DNA of 64,000 bases from Thinopyrum elongatum. Its lineage: Eukaryota; Streptophyta; Magnoliopsida; Poales; Poaceae. Below are positions 1 to 12,525 of this stretch, in pieces. Under the pieces are notes generated by a model. The model was not told where the DNA came from. It was given only the letters and a program-made list of their open reading frames with translations, and made no database searches. The first letter of the stretch is position 1, and every line of letters starts with the position of its first letter. The stretch lies in the NCBI GenBank assembly GCA_011799875.1, contig CM022299.1:336644409-336708408 (forward strand). Direction: 5' to 3'. The position numbers were made by a program, and so were the translations under genes.

Positions 1-240
1 CATGTACATGGGAATTAAGCCGTAAGACTAGTCTTTATGCCTACCCTGAAACTTAATTCGTTCAATTTAGAACTGTCGCGTGTACTAAATTTGCGAGTTA
101 TGCCCAGTTTTCTGTTGATGCAAGAACCGTTAATATGTTGACCTTGATATGCGGTCAGCTCAGGCAATGAATATGAAATGTTTATTATTATTATTATTAT
201 ATCATAGAGGTAGCACACTCAATTGATCTCACTCCAGCAT
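1..240. other. No gene seen; short TTA microsatellite
   Basis: AT-rich sequence without a convincing reading frame. A short run of TTA triplets lies at about 181-201. It is presumably internal CACTA sequence. Confidence 0.4.
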
Positions 241-269
241 GTGTGAACAAAAGATATGCAATCTGGTTT

Positions 270-3200
270 GCGAATAGCACATGGTTCATTCATGAAAGCC
301 GTGTGCCGACCAAACCCCGCGCGTGATCTGAGTCGTGCTTTCTGATTGGCCAGAACCCAAACCCCACGGATCGTACGTCTGCACCGTTGGATGCTCCCAG
401 ATCGAACGGCAATCCTCATCCCTTTCGACAGCAAATGCAGTTCCGGTTGTAATTTTATTTTTATGCACAAAATGCACGTTAAACTCAAAAAATGTCTTAA
501 ATATAGCTAACGATACCTAAAATGCGCCAGAAAATCAAACCCGTGGTATGATGGTGATTGCGTACCGTGGAAATTTTTATGAGGCCAAACGATGAAGTCA
601 CCGGCCACTGGAGTTTGAATTGACACGTCTCTTTTTGGAAACCAAGATCCTTCATGTGAGATGCTCCGGTTTGGAAGGAGCAATCATCAAAACTTGTGCC
701 AAACTTTACAAAAAAAATTCCACGGGGTCGTGAGAGCACACGCCACGGGCACACATCGATTTTGATGATGTCCGGACTCCATCTGAATTTCCTGTAATTA
801 AAATACCAACTAGGCCTACGCCAGTGGCCGCACCTCGCGGCCGAAATATTTGAAACTTCTCCCCGCTTCTCGGACAAATGGATGAAAACTCGCAAAGCGA
901 CGCATAAATGATTTGTACACCTTCTTTGCTAAGGGTGGCCATAGTGGGGGTATCATAGCCGGTATCATGCACTCGGGAATAGCAAATATGATGATGTGGC
1001 AAGGAATTAAAGAAGGGAGAGTGGGTTAGAGTAACATAGGTAGATACCGTAACATAATAAATGCTATACTACTTTGTGTCATGCATGGCCATAAATAGGG
1101 TCATCATATCTATGATACTACTCTATGATACTATGCACTATGAAGGTACATAGTATCATACACTAGTATCATATGCATGATACTAGTATATGATACTCCC
1201 CACTATAAGGCTGGCCATAGTGGTGGTATCATAGCCGGTATCATGCACTCGGAAATAGCAAGTATGCTTATGTGGCAAAGAATTAAAGAAGATAGAGAGG
1301 GTTAGAGTAACATATAGGTAGATACCGTATCATGTTAAATGCGATGCTAATTTGTGTCATGCATGGCAATAAATATGATCATCTATGATACTACCCTATT
1401 ATACTATGCACTATAATTAAAGGTAGTATCATACACTAGTATCATATATATGCATGATACTAGTATATGATACTCTCCACTATGAGTAGCCTAAGTATAG
1501 CCTAACTAAAACACCCACATGTAGTTGTAGTAGGGTTTTGACTTTATATGCCCTAAATGCAAGGTAAGTGCAAAAAATGACTTAAACATAGCAGACGAGA
1601 CCTGAAATGGGCTAGAAAATCAAACCAAGGGTATATCCGTGATTGTTTACCATGATTTTTTTCGAGGCGGAACGATGTAGTAACTGACGATTTGGAGTCC
1701 GAAGTGCCGCGTCTTCTTTTGGAAACTATGATCCTTCTTGTGAGATGCTCCGGTATGGAAGGTGCGAGCACCAAAACTTGTGCCACACTTTACCAAAAAA
1801 TTTCCATGCGATCGTGAGAGCACGCCACAGTGACACAATGATTTTCGTTATTTCCGGACTCTATATGCATTTCCTGAAATTAAAATACAAAATAGGCCTA
1901 CGCCTCTGGCCGCACCCTACGGCTGAACTGTTTGAAGTTTTTTCCCGTTTCTCGGACAATGAATGAAAACTCGCAAAGCGACACACAAATGATCTTGCTA
2001 ATACCCACGTGTAGTTGCGACTATATATATATATATATGCAAAAAATGACTCAAATATAGCAAACGAGATCTTTTTTTTTGCATATTCAAAGTTTGAGAT
2101 TGCTAGCCAGGCCTGCCGCCTGGTAAAATGCACCAGAAAATCAAACCATAGGGTACAATCATGATTTCTTACCGTGAAAAAAAAATTGGAGGCGAAACGA
2201 TGAACTTATGTTTTCATTCAAACGAAAATATGCTGTTAGTTAATGTAAATGTTTTCAAATAGCACATGGTTCACTCACGAAAGCCGTGTGCCTACTAAAC
2301 CGTGGCCGATGCCCCCCTGCCACGCGCGCGATCTGAGTCGTGCATTTTGATTGGCCAGAACCCAAACCCCACGGATCGTACGTCTGCACTGTTGGATTCT
2401 CCTTGATCGAACGGCGATCCTCATCCCTTTCGACACCAAATGCAGTTCCGGTTGTGATTTTATTTATATCCACAAATTGCACATTAAATTCAAAAAATGT
2501 CTTAAATATAGCAAACGATACCTGAAATGCATTAGAAAATCAAACCCGTGGTATAATGGTGATTGCGTACCGTGGAAATTTTTATGAGGCCAAACGATGA
2601 AGTCACCGGCCACTGGAGTTTGAATTGACATGTCTCCTTTTGGAAACCATGGTCCTTCATGTGAGATGCTCCAGTTTGGAAGGAGCGATCATCAAAACTT
2701 GTGCCAAACTTTACCAAATTTTTTCCCCGGGGTCGTGAGAGCACGCCATGGGCACACACCGATTTTGATGATGTCTGGACTCCATCTGAATTCCCTGTAA
2801 TTAAAATACCAACTAGGCCTACGCCGGTGGCCGCACCTCGCGGCCGAAATGTTTGAAACTTCTCCCCGTTTCTCGGACAATGGATGAAAACTCGCAAAAC
2901 GACACACAAATAATTTGTACACCTTATTTGCTAACTAACACCCAGATGTAGTTGTAGAACGGTTTTGAATTTATATGCACTAAATGCAAGGTAAGTGCAA
3001 AAAAAATGACTTAAATATAGCAGATGAGACCTAAAATGGGCTAGAAAATCAAACCTAGGGTATATATGTGATTGTTTACCGTGAAAAAAATTCGAGACGA
3101 AACGATGTAGTCACTGACGATTGGAGTCCGAAGTGACGCGTCTCCTTTTGGAAACTATGATCCTTCTTGTGAGATGCTCCGATTTGGAAGGTGTGAGCAT

Positions 3201-3990
3201 CAAAACTTGTGCCAACTTTACCAAAAAAACTCCATGGGATCCTGAGAGCACGCCACGGTGACACACCGATTTTCGTTATTTCCGGACTCTATATGCATTT
3301 CCTGTAATTAGAATACCAATAAGGCCTACGCCTCTGGCCGCACCCTGCGGCCGAACTGTTTGAATTTTTTTCCCGTTTCTCGAACAATGAATGAAAACTC
3401 CCAAAGCGAAACACAAATGATCTTGCTAGCTAGCACCCACGTGTAGTTGCGACTATAGCAAACGACTCAAATATAGCAAACGATACCTCAAATGCACGAG
3501 AAAATCGAACCATAGGGTACAATGGTGATTTCTTACCGTGGAAAACAATTTGGAGGCGAAACAATGAACTCTTGTTTTCATTCAAACGAAAATATGCTGT
3601 TAGTTCATGTAAATGTTTTCAAATAGCATACGGTTCACTCACAAAAGCCGTGTGCCTACCAAACCGTGGCCGATGCCCCCCCCCCCCTTGCTACGCGCGC
3701 GATCTGAGTCGTGCGTTCTAATTGGCCAGAACCCAAACCCCGCGGATCGTATGTCTGCACCGTTGGATGCTTCCAGATCGAACGACAATTCTCATCCCTT
3801 TCGACAGTAAATGCAGTCCGGCTAGGATTTGATTTATATGCCAAAATGCACGATAAATGCCAAAAAATGTCTTAAATATAGCATACGAGACCTGAAACGC
3901 GCCAGCAAATCAAACCTGTGGTATAATGGTAATTGCTTAACGTGGGAAAAATTTAGAGGCGAAACGATGAACTCACGTCTTCATTTCAAA
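270..3990. repeat. Tandem triplication, unit about 1.37 kb
   Basis: A block beginning AATAGCACATGGTTCA occurs near 272 and 2257, and in slightly changed form near 3622. Each copy continues into the same text (around GATTGGCCAGAACCCAAACC, then TCATCCCTTTCGACA). The second part of the unit, around AAATGCAAGGTAAGTGCAAA, recurs at about 1557 and 2985. Copies 2 and 3 start 1.37 kb apart. Copies 1 and 2 are about 1.99 kb apart, and the excess matches the MITE pair inserted in copy 1 at 930-1492. Copy 3 is partial. The short frames here are repeated, mutually inconsistent and stop-rich, so I call no gene. Function is unknown; it may be a duplicated promoter or subterminal region of the CACTA element. 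Confidence 0.8.
930..1492. mobile_element. Tandem dimer of a ~280 bp Tourist-like MITE
   Basis: Two similar copies (about 932-1209 and 1210-1492) lie head to tail. Each starts GG(C/G)TGGCCATAGTGG followed by GTATCATA. The outer right end, read in reverse complement, is GGCTACTCATAGTGG then GTATCATA, so the dimer has imperfect terminal inverted repeats. Comparison with the uninterrupted tandem copy near 2930 shows the insertion fell in a CTAACTA context with TAA on both sides, which suggests the 3 bp TWA duplication of PIF/Harbinger (Tourist) elements. There is no coding capacity. The interior is full of TAGTATCATA/TATGATACTA palindromes. The superfamily is inferred. Confidence 0.65.
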
Positions 3991-3999
3991 ATTAGTACG

Positions 4000-4723
4000 T
4001 CTTCATTTCAAATGAAATTATTCTCTTTGTGCACACGAGCGCTTAGAGGCAACCGTTTGCATAGGCCTTTCCGCGCGGCGACCGGGGATATTTTTTCACC
4101 CTTTTCACCTAGGCCGCCAACACCCCCCACCGCCCGCCCGCATTTCACTCAAATAGTCCACCCAATCTCCATTGCCAGCTCCCCCTCCCCCAGATCCACA
4201 GCAGAACCCTCTCCGGCGCCGGCGTGCTCACCCCGGCCGTGTACCCGCTCTTCGGCGTCAAGCCTACCTCCACTGTCGTTCCCAACACGCGGCTGCCCAC
4301 GCCTCGCCGTCTTCGTTTGCTCGCCAGCCACCCTCGAGCATATCGATCCTGTAACCCTCACCTCTCCTATGGTCCGGTCGGGTTTGCATTAAGAAACCTG
4401 TTAGTTACTGCTCTCCATCGCGGTGAGGCATATGTCCTCGCAATCCCTCTTCCTATTTCGTTCCGTATGTTCCCAAATTGGCTATAAAATAACGGAGGGC
4501 GTATATATGTTCATTATCTACTTTCCTAACTAGTACATATAAGCTGTATTTGTTCCAATAAGTTACTGCCGATTTACAGATCACGGGCGCCCGAGTCACA
4601 CAAACTTAACAAATAAGCCGTACATTTTCTAAATTATTGCATGACATGTTTAGACAGCTTGATACCAAGTTGTTAGTTTTATGCTTATCCTCCTTTCCTG
4701 AGTTTCACATGTGTTCTCTGTAG
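4000..4723 (+). other. Leader region of the CACTA Ulp1 gene
   Basis: A C-rich stretch (4090-4330) is followed by AT-rich sequence and then the first recognisable codons at 4724. It resembles a promoter and 5' leader with possible introns. The reading frames crossing it are not conserved with anything I recognise. No TATA box can be placed with confidence. Confidence 0.3.
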
Positions 4724-7700
4724 ATGCCGAGTAGCAGCGACAGCACTCATGCTTCAGGCGATGTATCTTCATCTGATTCCGACAACCCTAGGTCTTCAGC
4801 AGATGGTGAGGGATCAAGTAATCTTGAACGGGATAGAGCTGCAGCAATTACCCTTCCGGTCAGGACACGGAGGAACGCTCCAAGGAAGCCCACACACTAG
4901 CCTAAAGGTGTATATGAAGTAACCGAGATCGATTTAAAGTCTTGGGCTCCAACTAAACCAGATAAAGCACACACGAGGTTCAGGGGTGTGTGTGGATTTG
5001 TTGGCAGGGCAAGGCTCAACATTAATCTGCTGGGGTTTCGGAAGGCTGACACAGAAAACGGCAAAGGATAGTCCGGGAGATCATGGATCACTTCAACATT
5101 CCAGAGCAATGGAGAATGCAGGTGGAACACGCTGCACTGAAGAAGGCTAGGGATGCTTGGAGAAACTGGAAGCACGTGCTGTACAAGAAGTACTTGAGTG
5201 AAGGTAAGGACCCAATCCCCGCATACCCCCAAATTACAAAGGCAGACTGGGCAGAATTCAAAAGGGTCAGGGCAACTACAGAGTTTGCTGAGAAGAGTGC
5301 CAAGCAATCGGAACTTCAGAAGAGGAACACACACCCCCACCGTATGGGTGTGGCAGGATACTACGACATGAAACCGATATGGGACCAGGAGGACAAAGAA
5401 GCAGTAGCGGCGGGTGGGAAACCGGCCTTTAGTGAAATCAGGGGCGAACACGCTAGAGACTACTTGCGGGCACATGCAAGGAGGCATGATGATGGAACTT
5501 ATTACTTTGAAAACTCACGTGACGAAGAACTGTATCGCGTGATGTTAAAGGCTTCCAAGATCCCTGGAAGGTTCTACAGGAACTCAGGGCCATGTGACAT
5601 TCTGTCCATTGCTCTGGAAACAAGAGAGCCCCCTGGCCGTGCAAGGGGTATAGGTGTTAATGTCCCGCACAAGAGGGCTTTCACACTCAGCAAAGAAGAG
5701 AGGCTCAGCATGAAAAAAGCAAGGAGTGAAATGAAGCAGAATGAATTGTATGAAAGGTTGAGGAAGGACATGTATCCGGCTATTCGAAAGGATATTGAGG
5801 AGTCTATGATGATGCAGAAGACTCTAACACTGACAGATAGCCAGCAGATGGGAGGGGATGCGGGCATGGAGGATGCTGCTTATTGCGCGACAGCACCGCA
5901 CAAGAGTAGCTGTGCATCAGCTGACCCCAGCGACACTGAGACTGCAGCTGCTCATGATGATGCTATATCTGATCTATCTAGAATGAAAGACAAACTGAAG
6001 GGTGTGCTTACACATTATGAAGGTAAATTAAAATGTGCAACAGCCTGGGTTTGCCCACCCTTCTTGGAAGAGGGCCTCTTGTTGGACAATGTGCCATTGA
6101 AGCTGGGCTGTGTGAAGTGCTACATGACTGAAGTAAAGCCTGGATTCAATGAATTTGCCCTGAAGAATGTCCTAGGAGACTTTGATGAGCAAAGGACCTT
6201 GGGAGAAACACTGTTACATCACATCCAGTGCCCACGAAAGGAAATAGAGTTCATCGATGAGATCCCTGAAGCCCCGCCAAGAGCAACCAATGTCGCCCCT
6301 CAACCGGTGACGCTCTCCTTGCCACAGCAGCTCTCACATGCTTCCCCCAAAGAACCTAATACTCGTAATCCGACGGCTGATGCATCAACCTGTGATCAGC
6401 CGGCCCGACTTTGTGCCATACAGGCCATGTCATCGTCCGCCCAGAGCAGCCAGTGGCAAGGCCTAAAACTGCTGAAGACGCACCACCGGTTCAGATGCCG
6501 GCCGCTGAAGCAGCGGGGGGAGACCCAGCTGCAACACATGCTCAGCAGACCAACCTGGTGAAACGGACTACTAAGCAGTATGATGCTTTGGAACTGCCTG
6601 CTAAGCAGTCTGTAGGTCCAGAACCGACTGCTCATCAGTTCGTCGGTCCACAGCCGCGTGATCAGCATACCAATGCGTCAGCACTTCCTGCTCAGCAAAC
6701 CAACGCGTTGGCACGGCCTCCTCAGCACACCGACAAGTTGGCACCACCTGCGCAGAAACCCGACATAGCTTCAACGCATGGTCAACAGTCCGATGCCTCT
6801 GCTCCTACAGCCCAGCAGTCCGTCACAGCAGCACCGCCAGCTCAGCGGTCCTACATAGCTAAACCGTCTGCTAAGCAGTCCGTCGAAGCTTCACCGTCTG
6901 CTCGGCAGTCTACCTTTCAGCCAACCAGACATTCTACCAGAAATGCTTCAAGTACCAAGAAGGAAGCGGCCAAAAAGGCTACACCCCCGAGGAAGCGCGC
7001 CAGGAGAGCGAAGAGGAAAGAGAACGATTGCCTCTTACTTAAAGCACTCATCGCCCAGAACCAAATTAACAGCAAGTTGTTCGAATCGGAGAGTAATATT
7101 ATTTCTGACGGCATGAATGATGAAGAAATAGATTTGGTGCTTGCTAAAAATAAAGCAGACGTACTTGAAGCACGCAATTACGTCCATGGTCAGCCATTTT
7201 TTGTTGGCGAAAACTTTGATGAGTGCAGCTCCAGTTGCCGCGAGTTACATGAATATTGCATGGATCAAATGTCAGCAGGTTATCATGGTCTGCTAGTCCA
7301 CTACAACAGAGATCATTTCCGACACGATGCTGGTTCCATCAATGTGAGTTTCGAGGACTTACATTTCTTCTTCAACTTCAACGAGCTCGATGCCACTCTT
7401 GTTAGATGCCTGATTTTGTAAGTACTTAACAAACTCTAATCAACTTCTCCATACAAGGCTGTAAATGATAAATAGCTAACTGCATTTTATTCCTCTCAGG
7501 GGATTGAACGCGCAGAGGAGAAAAAGGGAGAGTGTGTATTTCATAGATCCTGCATTAGCAAATGGCACAACATTAGATGGTAAGGACCTACGGGGCTGGG
7601 CCATTAACACGGTCGTCCGTATCTTCGAAAACACGTCCCATGCAGAATCATTTGTCTGGCCATATCATGAATGGTAAGTCAAGTAAACAACCACGCATAC

Positions 7701-8575
7701 ACTGATTGTCTTTTATATTTCGACATAATTTGTAAGTTCATGGCTTTCTTAATATGTAGCAATCACTGGATATTGGTATTCATTGTTCAAAACAAGAACA
7801 CAGTTTACTACATGGATTCTCTCAGAGAGTCAACAAACGCTCAGGATCTGACGCATCTTCAGCAATTCATGGATAGGTATTGAATTCTATGATGTTGAAA
7901 TTAATTTGCATTCATATCTGGTTCAATAATTGATGTTGTCAAAATTCATCTTCATTTGCAGTGTGCTCGCATTATGGAAAACTAAACCAGGGAACCTGTT
8001 CAAGAGGGAACTACCTCTGCAGCACGAGATCGTTTCTCCGGTAACACACCGAAATTCGTTATTTTCGGAAAATTTATCCAATAGTCTGCAAATACATTTT
8101 CTTACGCTAGTCAAATGTTCAAGCTTCTAAATAAACCTCTTTCTATTTCTGTCCAAAGAAAAAAATTACATCTAACACCGGTTAGGTTGTTCCTAACAGA
8201 ACAAATACATGACTAATTCTATACAAAAAATTTCAGTGTCCTCAGCAACAAGCAGGGACCAACCTTTGTGGATACTATGTTTGCAGACACATGATCTCCA
8301 TCTGCAAATCTGCTGATAGTTGTGAAGATCCTCGCGAATTAGTACCAGTAAGTCTATCTTAATTAATATCTTCAACTCCACTCATATGGCACATTCTGAT
8401 CTTAAAAATACTGCAGTTCATCTTAGAACCGAGGACCCCTGAACCACTCCCCACTGGTGAATTGCTGATGGTTCGGAGATTTATCAGCGACTTCTTCCTG
8501 AATCACTACATCAATCCCACTGGTGATAATGAAGATTTCAGCATGCATTATCCTGAAACATTGAGTAAGAGTTAG
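4724..8575 (+). pseudogene. CACTA-encoded Transposase_24 / Ulp1-like C48 protease gene, decayed
   Basis: Plant CACTA elements often carry a second gene with an En/Spm-type Transposase_24 region and a C-terminal Ulp1 (SUMO protease-like) cysteine peptidase; this is one. Translation begins at 4724 with a Ser/Asp-rich segment and hits a TAG at 4899. The same frame continues with PKGVYEVTEIDLKSWAPTKP, then shifts. The long frame 5083-6561 holds the Transposase_24 region (FNIPEQWRMQVEHAALKKA, DAWRNWKHVLYKKY). A second shift leads into a Pro/Gln/Ala-rich repeat (6540-6930) and a basic patch. Six exons with GT-AG borders then follow (ends near 7417, 7500-7673, 7760-7876, 7962-8040, 8237-8347, 8417-8575). 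They contain the peptidase residues: His in NHWILVF, Asp in YYMDSL, Gln/Cys in QQQAGTNLCGYYVC. The peptidase half looks intact; the N-terminal half has a stop and frameshifts. The protease's role in transposition is not known. Confidence 0.8.
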
Positions 8576-8829
8576 CCGCTAAACATATATGCATGGATCC
8601 ATTGTTTTCCATCTGATGAGGTCTTCGTATTTCGTACACTATGATTAATTATGTAATACATATATGTGTCGACAAATCATTGGAATTTAGCTACCATATG
8701 TTCAATTGCAATTGTTGCGAAATCTGATGAACGTTCTTCCTGTGGACACTATTTGTTCAATTGAATATTGTTGCGAATTTGCTTTTTGCATGCCGATTCA
8801 AAATGGGATATTTTTGTTTTAACCTGGCA
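8576..8829 (+). other. 3' flank of the CACTA gene
   Basis: AT-rich sequence after the stop codon, with no frame or repeat that I recognise. Probably the 3' untranslated region of the Ulp1 gene. Confidence 0.35.
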
Positions 8830-9604
8830 ATTGCTCCGCACACGGTTCAACTAAATGAGTATGTGCGATCCACATCGGGAAGCATACGTCAATCGTAACG
8901 GAACCGGCGGTGATACATAGCAGATCGCAAACGATTTGCAGCGCTACTACATGTGCGTAGGGTCTCCGGAACCGTTTGTGATATCACGTTATCGCACATG
9001 AGAGCTCGGAGTAAACCGTGCCCAATGTAAAATACAATCCCAGTCGTAAATTTTTCAGGAAACGTGTGGAATCCCAAACGAAAAGCACACGTCACTCTTG
9101 CCACAACCGTCGGTGATACACAACAAATCACAAATGGTCTGCAGCACTTGTATGTGTGCAAAGGGGCTCCCGAACCATTTGTGATAGAACATTATCGCAC
9201 ACGGTAATTTTTGGGAAACGTGTGCGATGGAGTCTTGCATGGCAGACGGGTTCCACAGAAAACTTGTGTGCGATGGGGCACATATCGCACACAGTTCATA
9301 TGTTGGCCCGTGTGCCTTACATACTGTTTCCCAAATGGTTCATTACGACACACTGTTTGGTTTCACTGCGTCATTAGAAACGTTTAATCACTGATCCCAC
9401 ACGTGCGAAAGAATTTAGTGTGTGCTGCATCGCACATGATTACATTTTGCAAGGCCTCTGGATCATGGCTCCATATCCCCGACGGTTTTTGGGTCGTGTG
9501 GGATGGACCCCCTCCCTATCGCCCACACTCACTTGGCGACGGTTCCAAATGCCGTCGCGGAAAGGGGTTAAAAACCGTTTATATAGCACCTCGCTGTACC
9601 AGTG
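8830..9604. repeat. CACTA subterminal repeats and right terminus
   Basis: Short motifs TGTGCGAT and ATCGCACA occur repeatedly in both orientations (near 8836, 8864, 8990, 9193, 9223, 9269, 9286). This is the usual architecture of CACTA subterminal regions, where the element's DNA-binding protein docks. The zone ends in TATATAGCACCTCGCTGTACCAGTG at 9604; reading inward on the minus strand this starts CACTGGTACAGC. Copia coding sequence begins immediately afterwards. Confidence 0.75.
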
Positions 9605-11710
9605 TATGTGCTTTGTGAAAGTCCTATTAAGCGTCTTGATCTATCCCTATAGATCTTGATGCCCAATATGTAAGCAGCTTCACCGAGGTCTTTCATTGAA
9701 AAAGATCTTATTCAAGTATCCATTTATGCTATCCAAAAATTCTATATCATTTCCAATCAGTAATATGTCATCCACATATAACACCAGAAATGCTACAGTG
9801 CTCCCACTCACTTTCTTGTAAATACATGCTTCTCCGTAAGTCTATATAAAACCATATGCTTTGATCACATCATCAAAGAGTATATTCCAACTCCGAGATG
9901 CTTGCACAAGTCCATAAATAGATCGCTGGAGCTTGCACAGTTTGTTAGCTCCTTTAGGATCGACAAAACCTTCTGATTGCATCATATACAACTCTTCCTT
10001 AAGAAACCCGTTAAGGAATGCAGTTTTTGACATCCCATCTGCCAGATTTCATAATCATAAAATGCGGCAATTGCTAACATGATTCGGACAGACTTAAGCA
10101 TCGCTACGGGTGAGAAAGTCTCATCGTAGTCAACCCCTTGAACTTGTCGAAAACCTTTTGCAACAAGTCGAGCTTTGTAGACAGTGATATTACCGTCAAC
10201 GTCCGTCTTCCTCTTAAAGATCCATTTATTCTTAATGGCTTGCCGATCATCGGGCAAATCCACCAAAGTCCACACTTTGTTCTCATACATGGATCCTATC
10301 TCAGATTTCATGGCCTCAAGCCATTTTTCAGAATCTGGGCTCATCATGGTTTCTTCATAGTTCGTAGGTTCGCCATTGTCTAACAACATGACTTCCAGGA
10401 CAGGGTTATCGTACCACTCTGGTGCGGTACATGTTCTGGTCGACCTACGAGGTTCAGTAGTAACTTGATCCGAAGTTTCATGATCATCATTAGCTTCCTC
10501 TCTAGTTTGTGTAGGCATCACGGGAACGGTTTTCTCTGATATGCTACTTTCCAATTCGAGAGAAGGTACAATTACCTTATCAAGTTCTATTTTCCTCCCA
10601 CTCACTTCTTTCGAGAGAAACTCCTTCTCTAGAAATGACCCATTCTTAGCAACAAAGATCTTGCCTTCGGATCTGTGGTAGAAGGTGTACCCAATAGTTT
10701 CTTTAGGGTATCCTATGAAGACACACTTCCCCGCTTTGGGTTCGAGCTTATCAGGCTGAAGCCTTTTGACATAAGTGTCGCATCCCCAAACTTTTAAGAA
10801 ACGACAACTTAGGTTTCTTGCCAAACCACAGTTCATATGGTGTCATCTCAATGGATTTAGACGGTGCCCTATTTAACGTGAATGCAGCTGTCTCTAATGC
10901 ATAACCCCAAAAAGATAAAGGCAAATTGGTAAGAGACATCATAGAATGCACCATATCTAATAAAGTACGGTTACGACGTTCGGACACACCATTACGTTGT
11001 AGTGTTCCAGGTGGCGTGAGTTGTGAAACAATTCCACATTGTTTTAAATGAAGGCCAAACTCGTAACTCAAATATTCGCCTCCGCGATCAGATCGTAGAA
11101 ACTTTATTTTCTTGTTACGATAATTCTCCACTTCACTCTGAAATTCTTTGAACTTTTCAAATGTTTCAGAGTTGTGTTTCATTAAGTAGACATACCCATA
11201 CCTACTCAAATCATCTGTGAATGTTAGAAAATAATGATACCCGCCGCGTGCCTCAACACTCATTGGACCGCATACATCGGTATGTACTATTCCCAGTAAG
11301 TCATTAGCTCGCTCCATTGTTCCGGAGAACGGAGTTTTAGTCATCTTACCCATGAGGCATGGTTCACAAGTATCAAATGATTCATAATCAAGTGATTCCA
11401 AAAGTCCATCTGCATGGAGTTTCTTCATGCGCTTTACACCAATATGACCTAAACGGCAATGCCACAAGTATGTTGCACTATCATTATCAACTTTGCATCT
11501 TTTGGCATCAATATTACGAATATGTGTATCACTACGATCGAGATTCAATAAGCCATTTACATTGGGTGTATGACCATAGAATGTTTTATTCATGTAAACA
11601 GAACAACAATTATTTTCAGACTTAAATGAATAACTGTATTGCAATAAACAAGATCTAATCATGTTCATGCTCAACGCAAACACCAAATAACATTTATTTA
11701 GGCTCAACAC
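9605..11710 (-). pseudogene. Copia integrase and reverse transcriptase (pol), broken
   Basis: Read on the minus strand, 11710-10751 holds the pre-integrase zinc region (HCRLGHIGVKRMKKLHADGL, CEPCLMGKM) and the integrase core with Asp in HTDVCGPM, Asp in RSDRGGEYL and Glu in NGVSERRNRTLLD. A frameshift near 10790-10830 leads into 10836-9982: the SIKxWGCxxYVKRL region, the variable hinge, then the reverse transcriptase start (SEKWLEAMKSEIGSMYENKVWTLV, YKARLVAKGFRQVQGVDYDE). A second shift near 10010 moves to the frame with FLNGFLKEELYMMQSEGF and the catalytic LVLYVDDILLIGND at about 9780-9740. The CACTA insertion then truncates it. In family members protease-IN-RT-RNase H form one polyprotein; here it is split by at least two frameshifts. 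Confidence 0.88.
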
Positions 11711-12525
11711 TAATCCCGAAGGTAGAGGGAGTGTGCGATGGTGATCATATCAATCTTGGAAACATATCCAACACACATCGTCACCTCGCCCTTAACTAGT
11801 CTCTGTTTATTCTGTAACTCCTGTTTCGAGTTATAAATATGAGCAACCGAACCAGTATCAAATACCCAGGCGCTACTACAAGCACTAGTAAGGAACACAT
11901 CAATAACATGTATATCAAATATACCTTTGTTCACGTTGCCATCCTTCTTATCCGCCAAATATTTGGGGCAGTTCCGCTTCCAGTGACCATTTTCTTTGCA
12001 GTAGAAGCACTCAGTCTCAGGCTTGGGTCCAGCTTTGGGCTTCTTCACGGGAGCGGCAACTTGCTTGCCATTCTTCTTGAAGTTACCTTTCTTTCCCTTG
12101 CCTTTTTCATTGAAACTAGTGCTCTTATTAACCATCAACACTTGATGCTCTTTCTTGATTTCTACCTCCACCGATTTCAGTATCGCGAAGAGCTCGGGAA
12201 TCATTTTCGTCATCCCTTGCATATTATAGTTCATCACGAAGCTCTAGTAACTTGGTGGTAGTGACTGGAGAAATCTGTCAATCACTATCTTATCTGGAAG
12301 ATTAACTCCCACTTGATTGAAGCGATTGTAGTACCCAGACATTCTGACCACATGCTCACTGGCTGAGCCATTCTCCTCCATCTTGTAAGCAAAGTACTTT
12401 TCAGAGGTCTCATACCTCTCAACACGGGCACGACCCTGAAATACCAATTTCAGCTCTTGGAACATCTCATATGTTCCATGGCGTTCAAAACATCTTTGGA
12501 GCCCCGATTCTAAGACGTAAAGCAT
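11710..12525 (-). pseudogene. Copia gag C-terminus and aspartic protease, broken
   Basis: Minus-strand frames 12525-12244 and 12237-11710 together encode the C-terminal gag: the segment leading to RFLQSLPPSY, a Lys-rich linker, the CCHC zinc knuckle CFYCKENGHWKRNC and the start of the protease with the active-site triad WVFDTGSVAHI. An in-frame stop near 12241 separates the frames. Gag N-terminal sequence right of 12525 is too eroded to follow. Gag packages the element RNA and the protease matures the polyprotein. Confidence 0.82.

Larger units (their letters stand above)
1..9604 (+). mobile_element. CACTA (En/Spm-type) transposon, right-hand part
   Basis: A DNA transposon covers the left end of the window and continues beyond it. 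Its right end is clear: a zone of short subterminal repeats (8830-9600) ends in ...GTACCAGTG at 9604, the reverse complement of a CACTG terminus. Directly beyond it the coding sequence of a Copia reverse transcriptase starts abruptly on the minus strand. The element carries a plus-strand Transposase_24/Ulp1 gene typical of grass CACTA elements. The transposase gene proper (TNPD type) and the left terminus are not seen and probably lie to the left. That 1-4000 belongs to this same element is inferred from the absence of the missing Copia half on this side. The 3 bp TSD cannot be checked. Confidence 0.7.
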
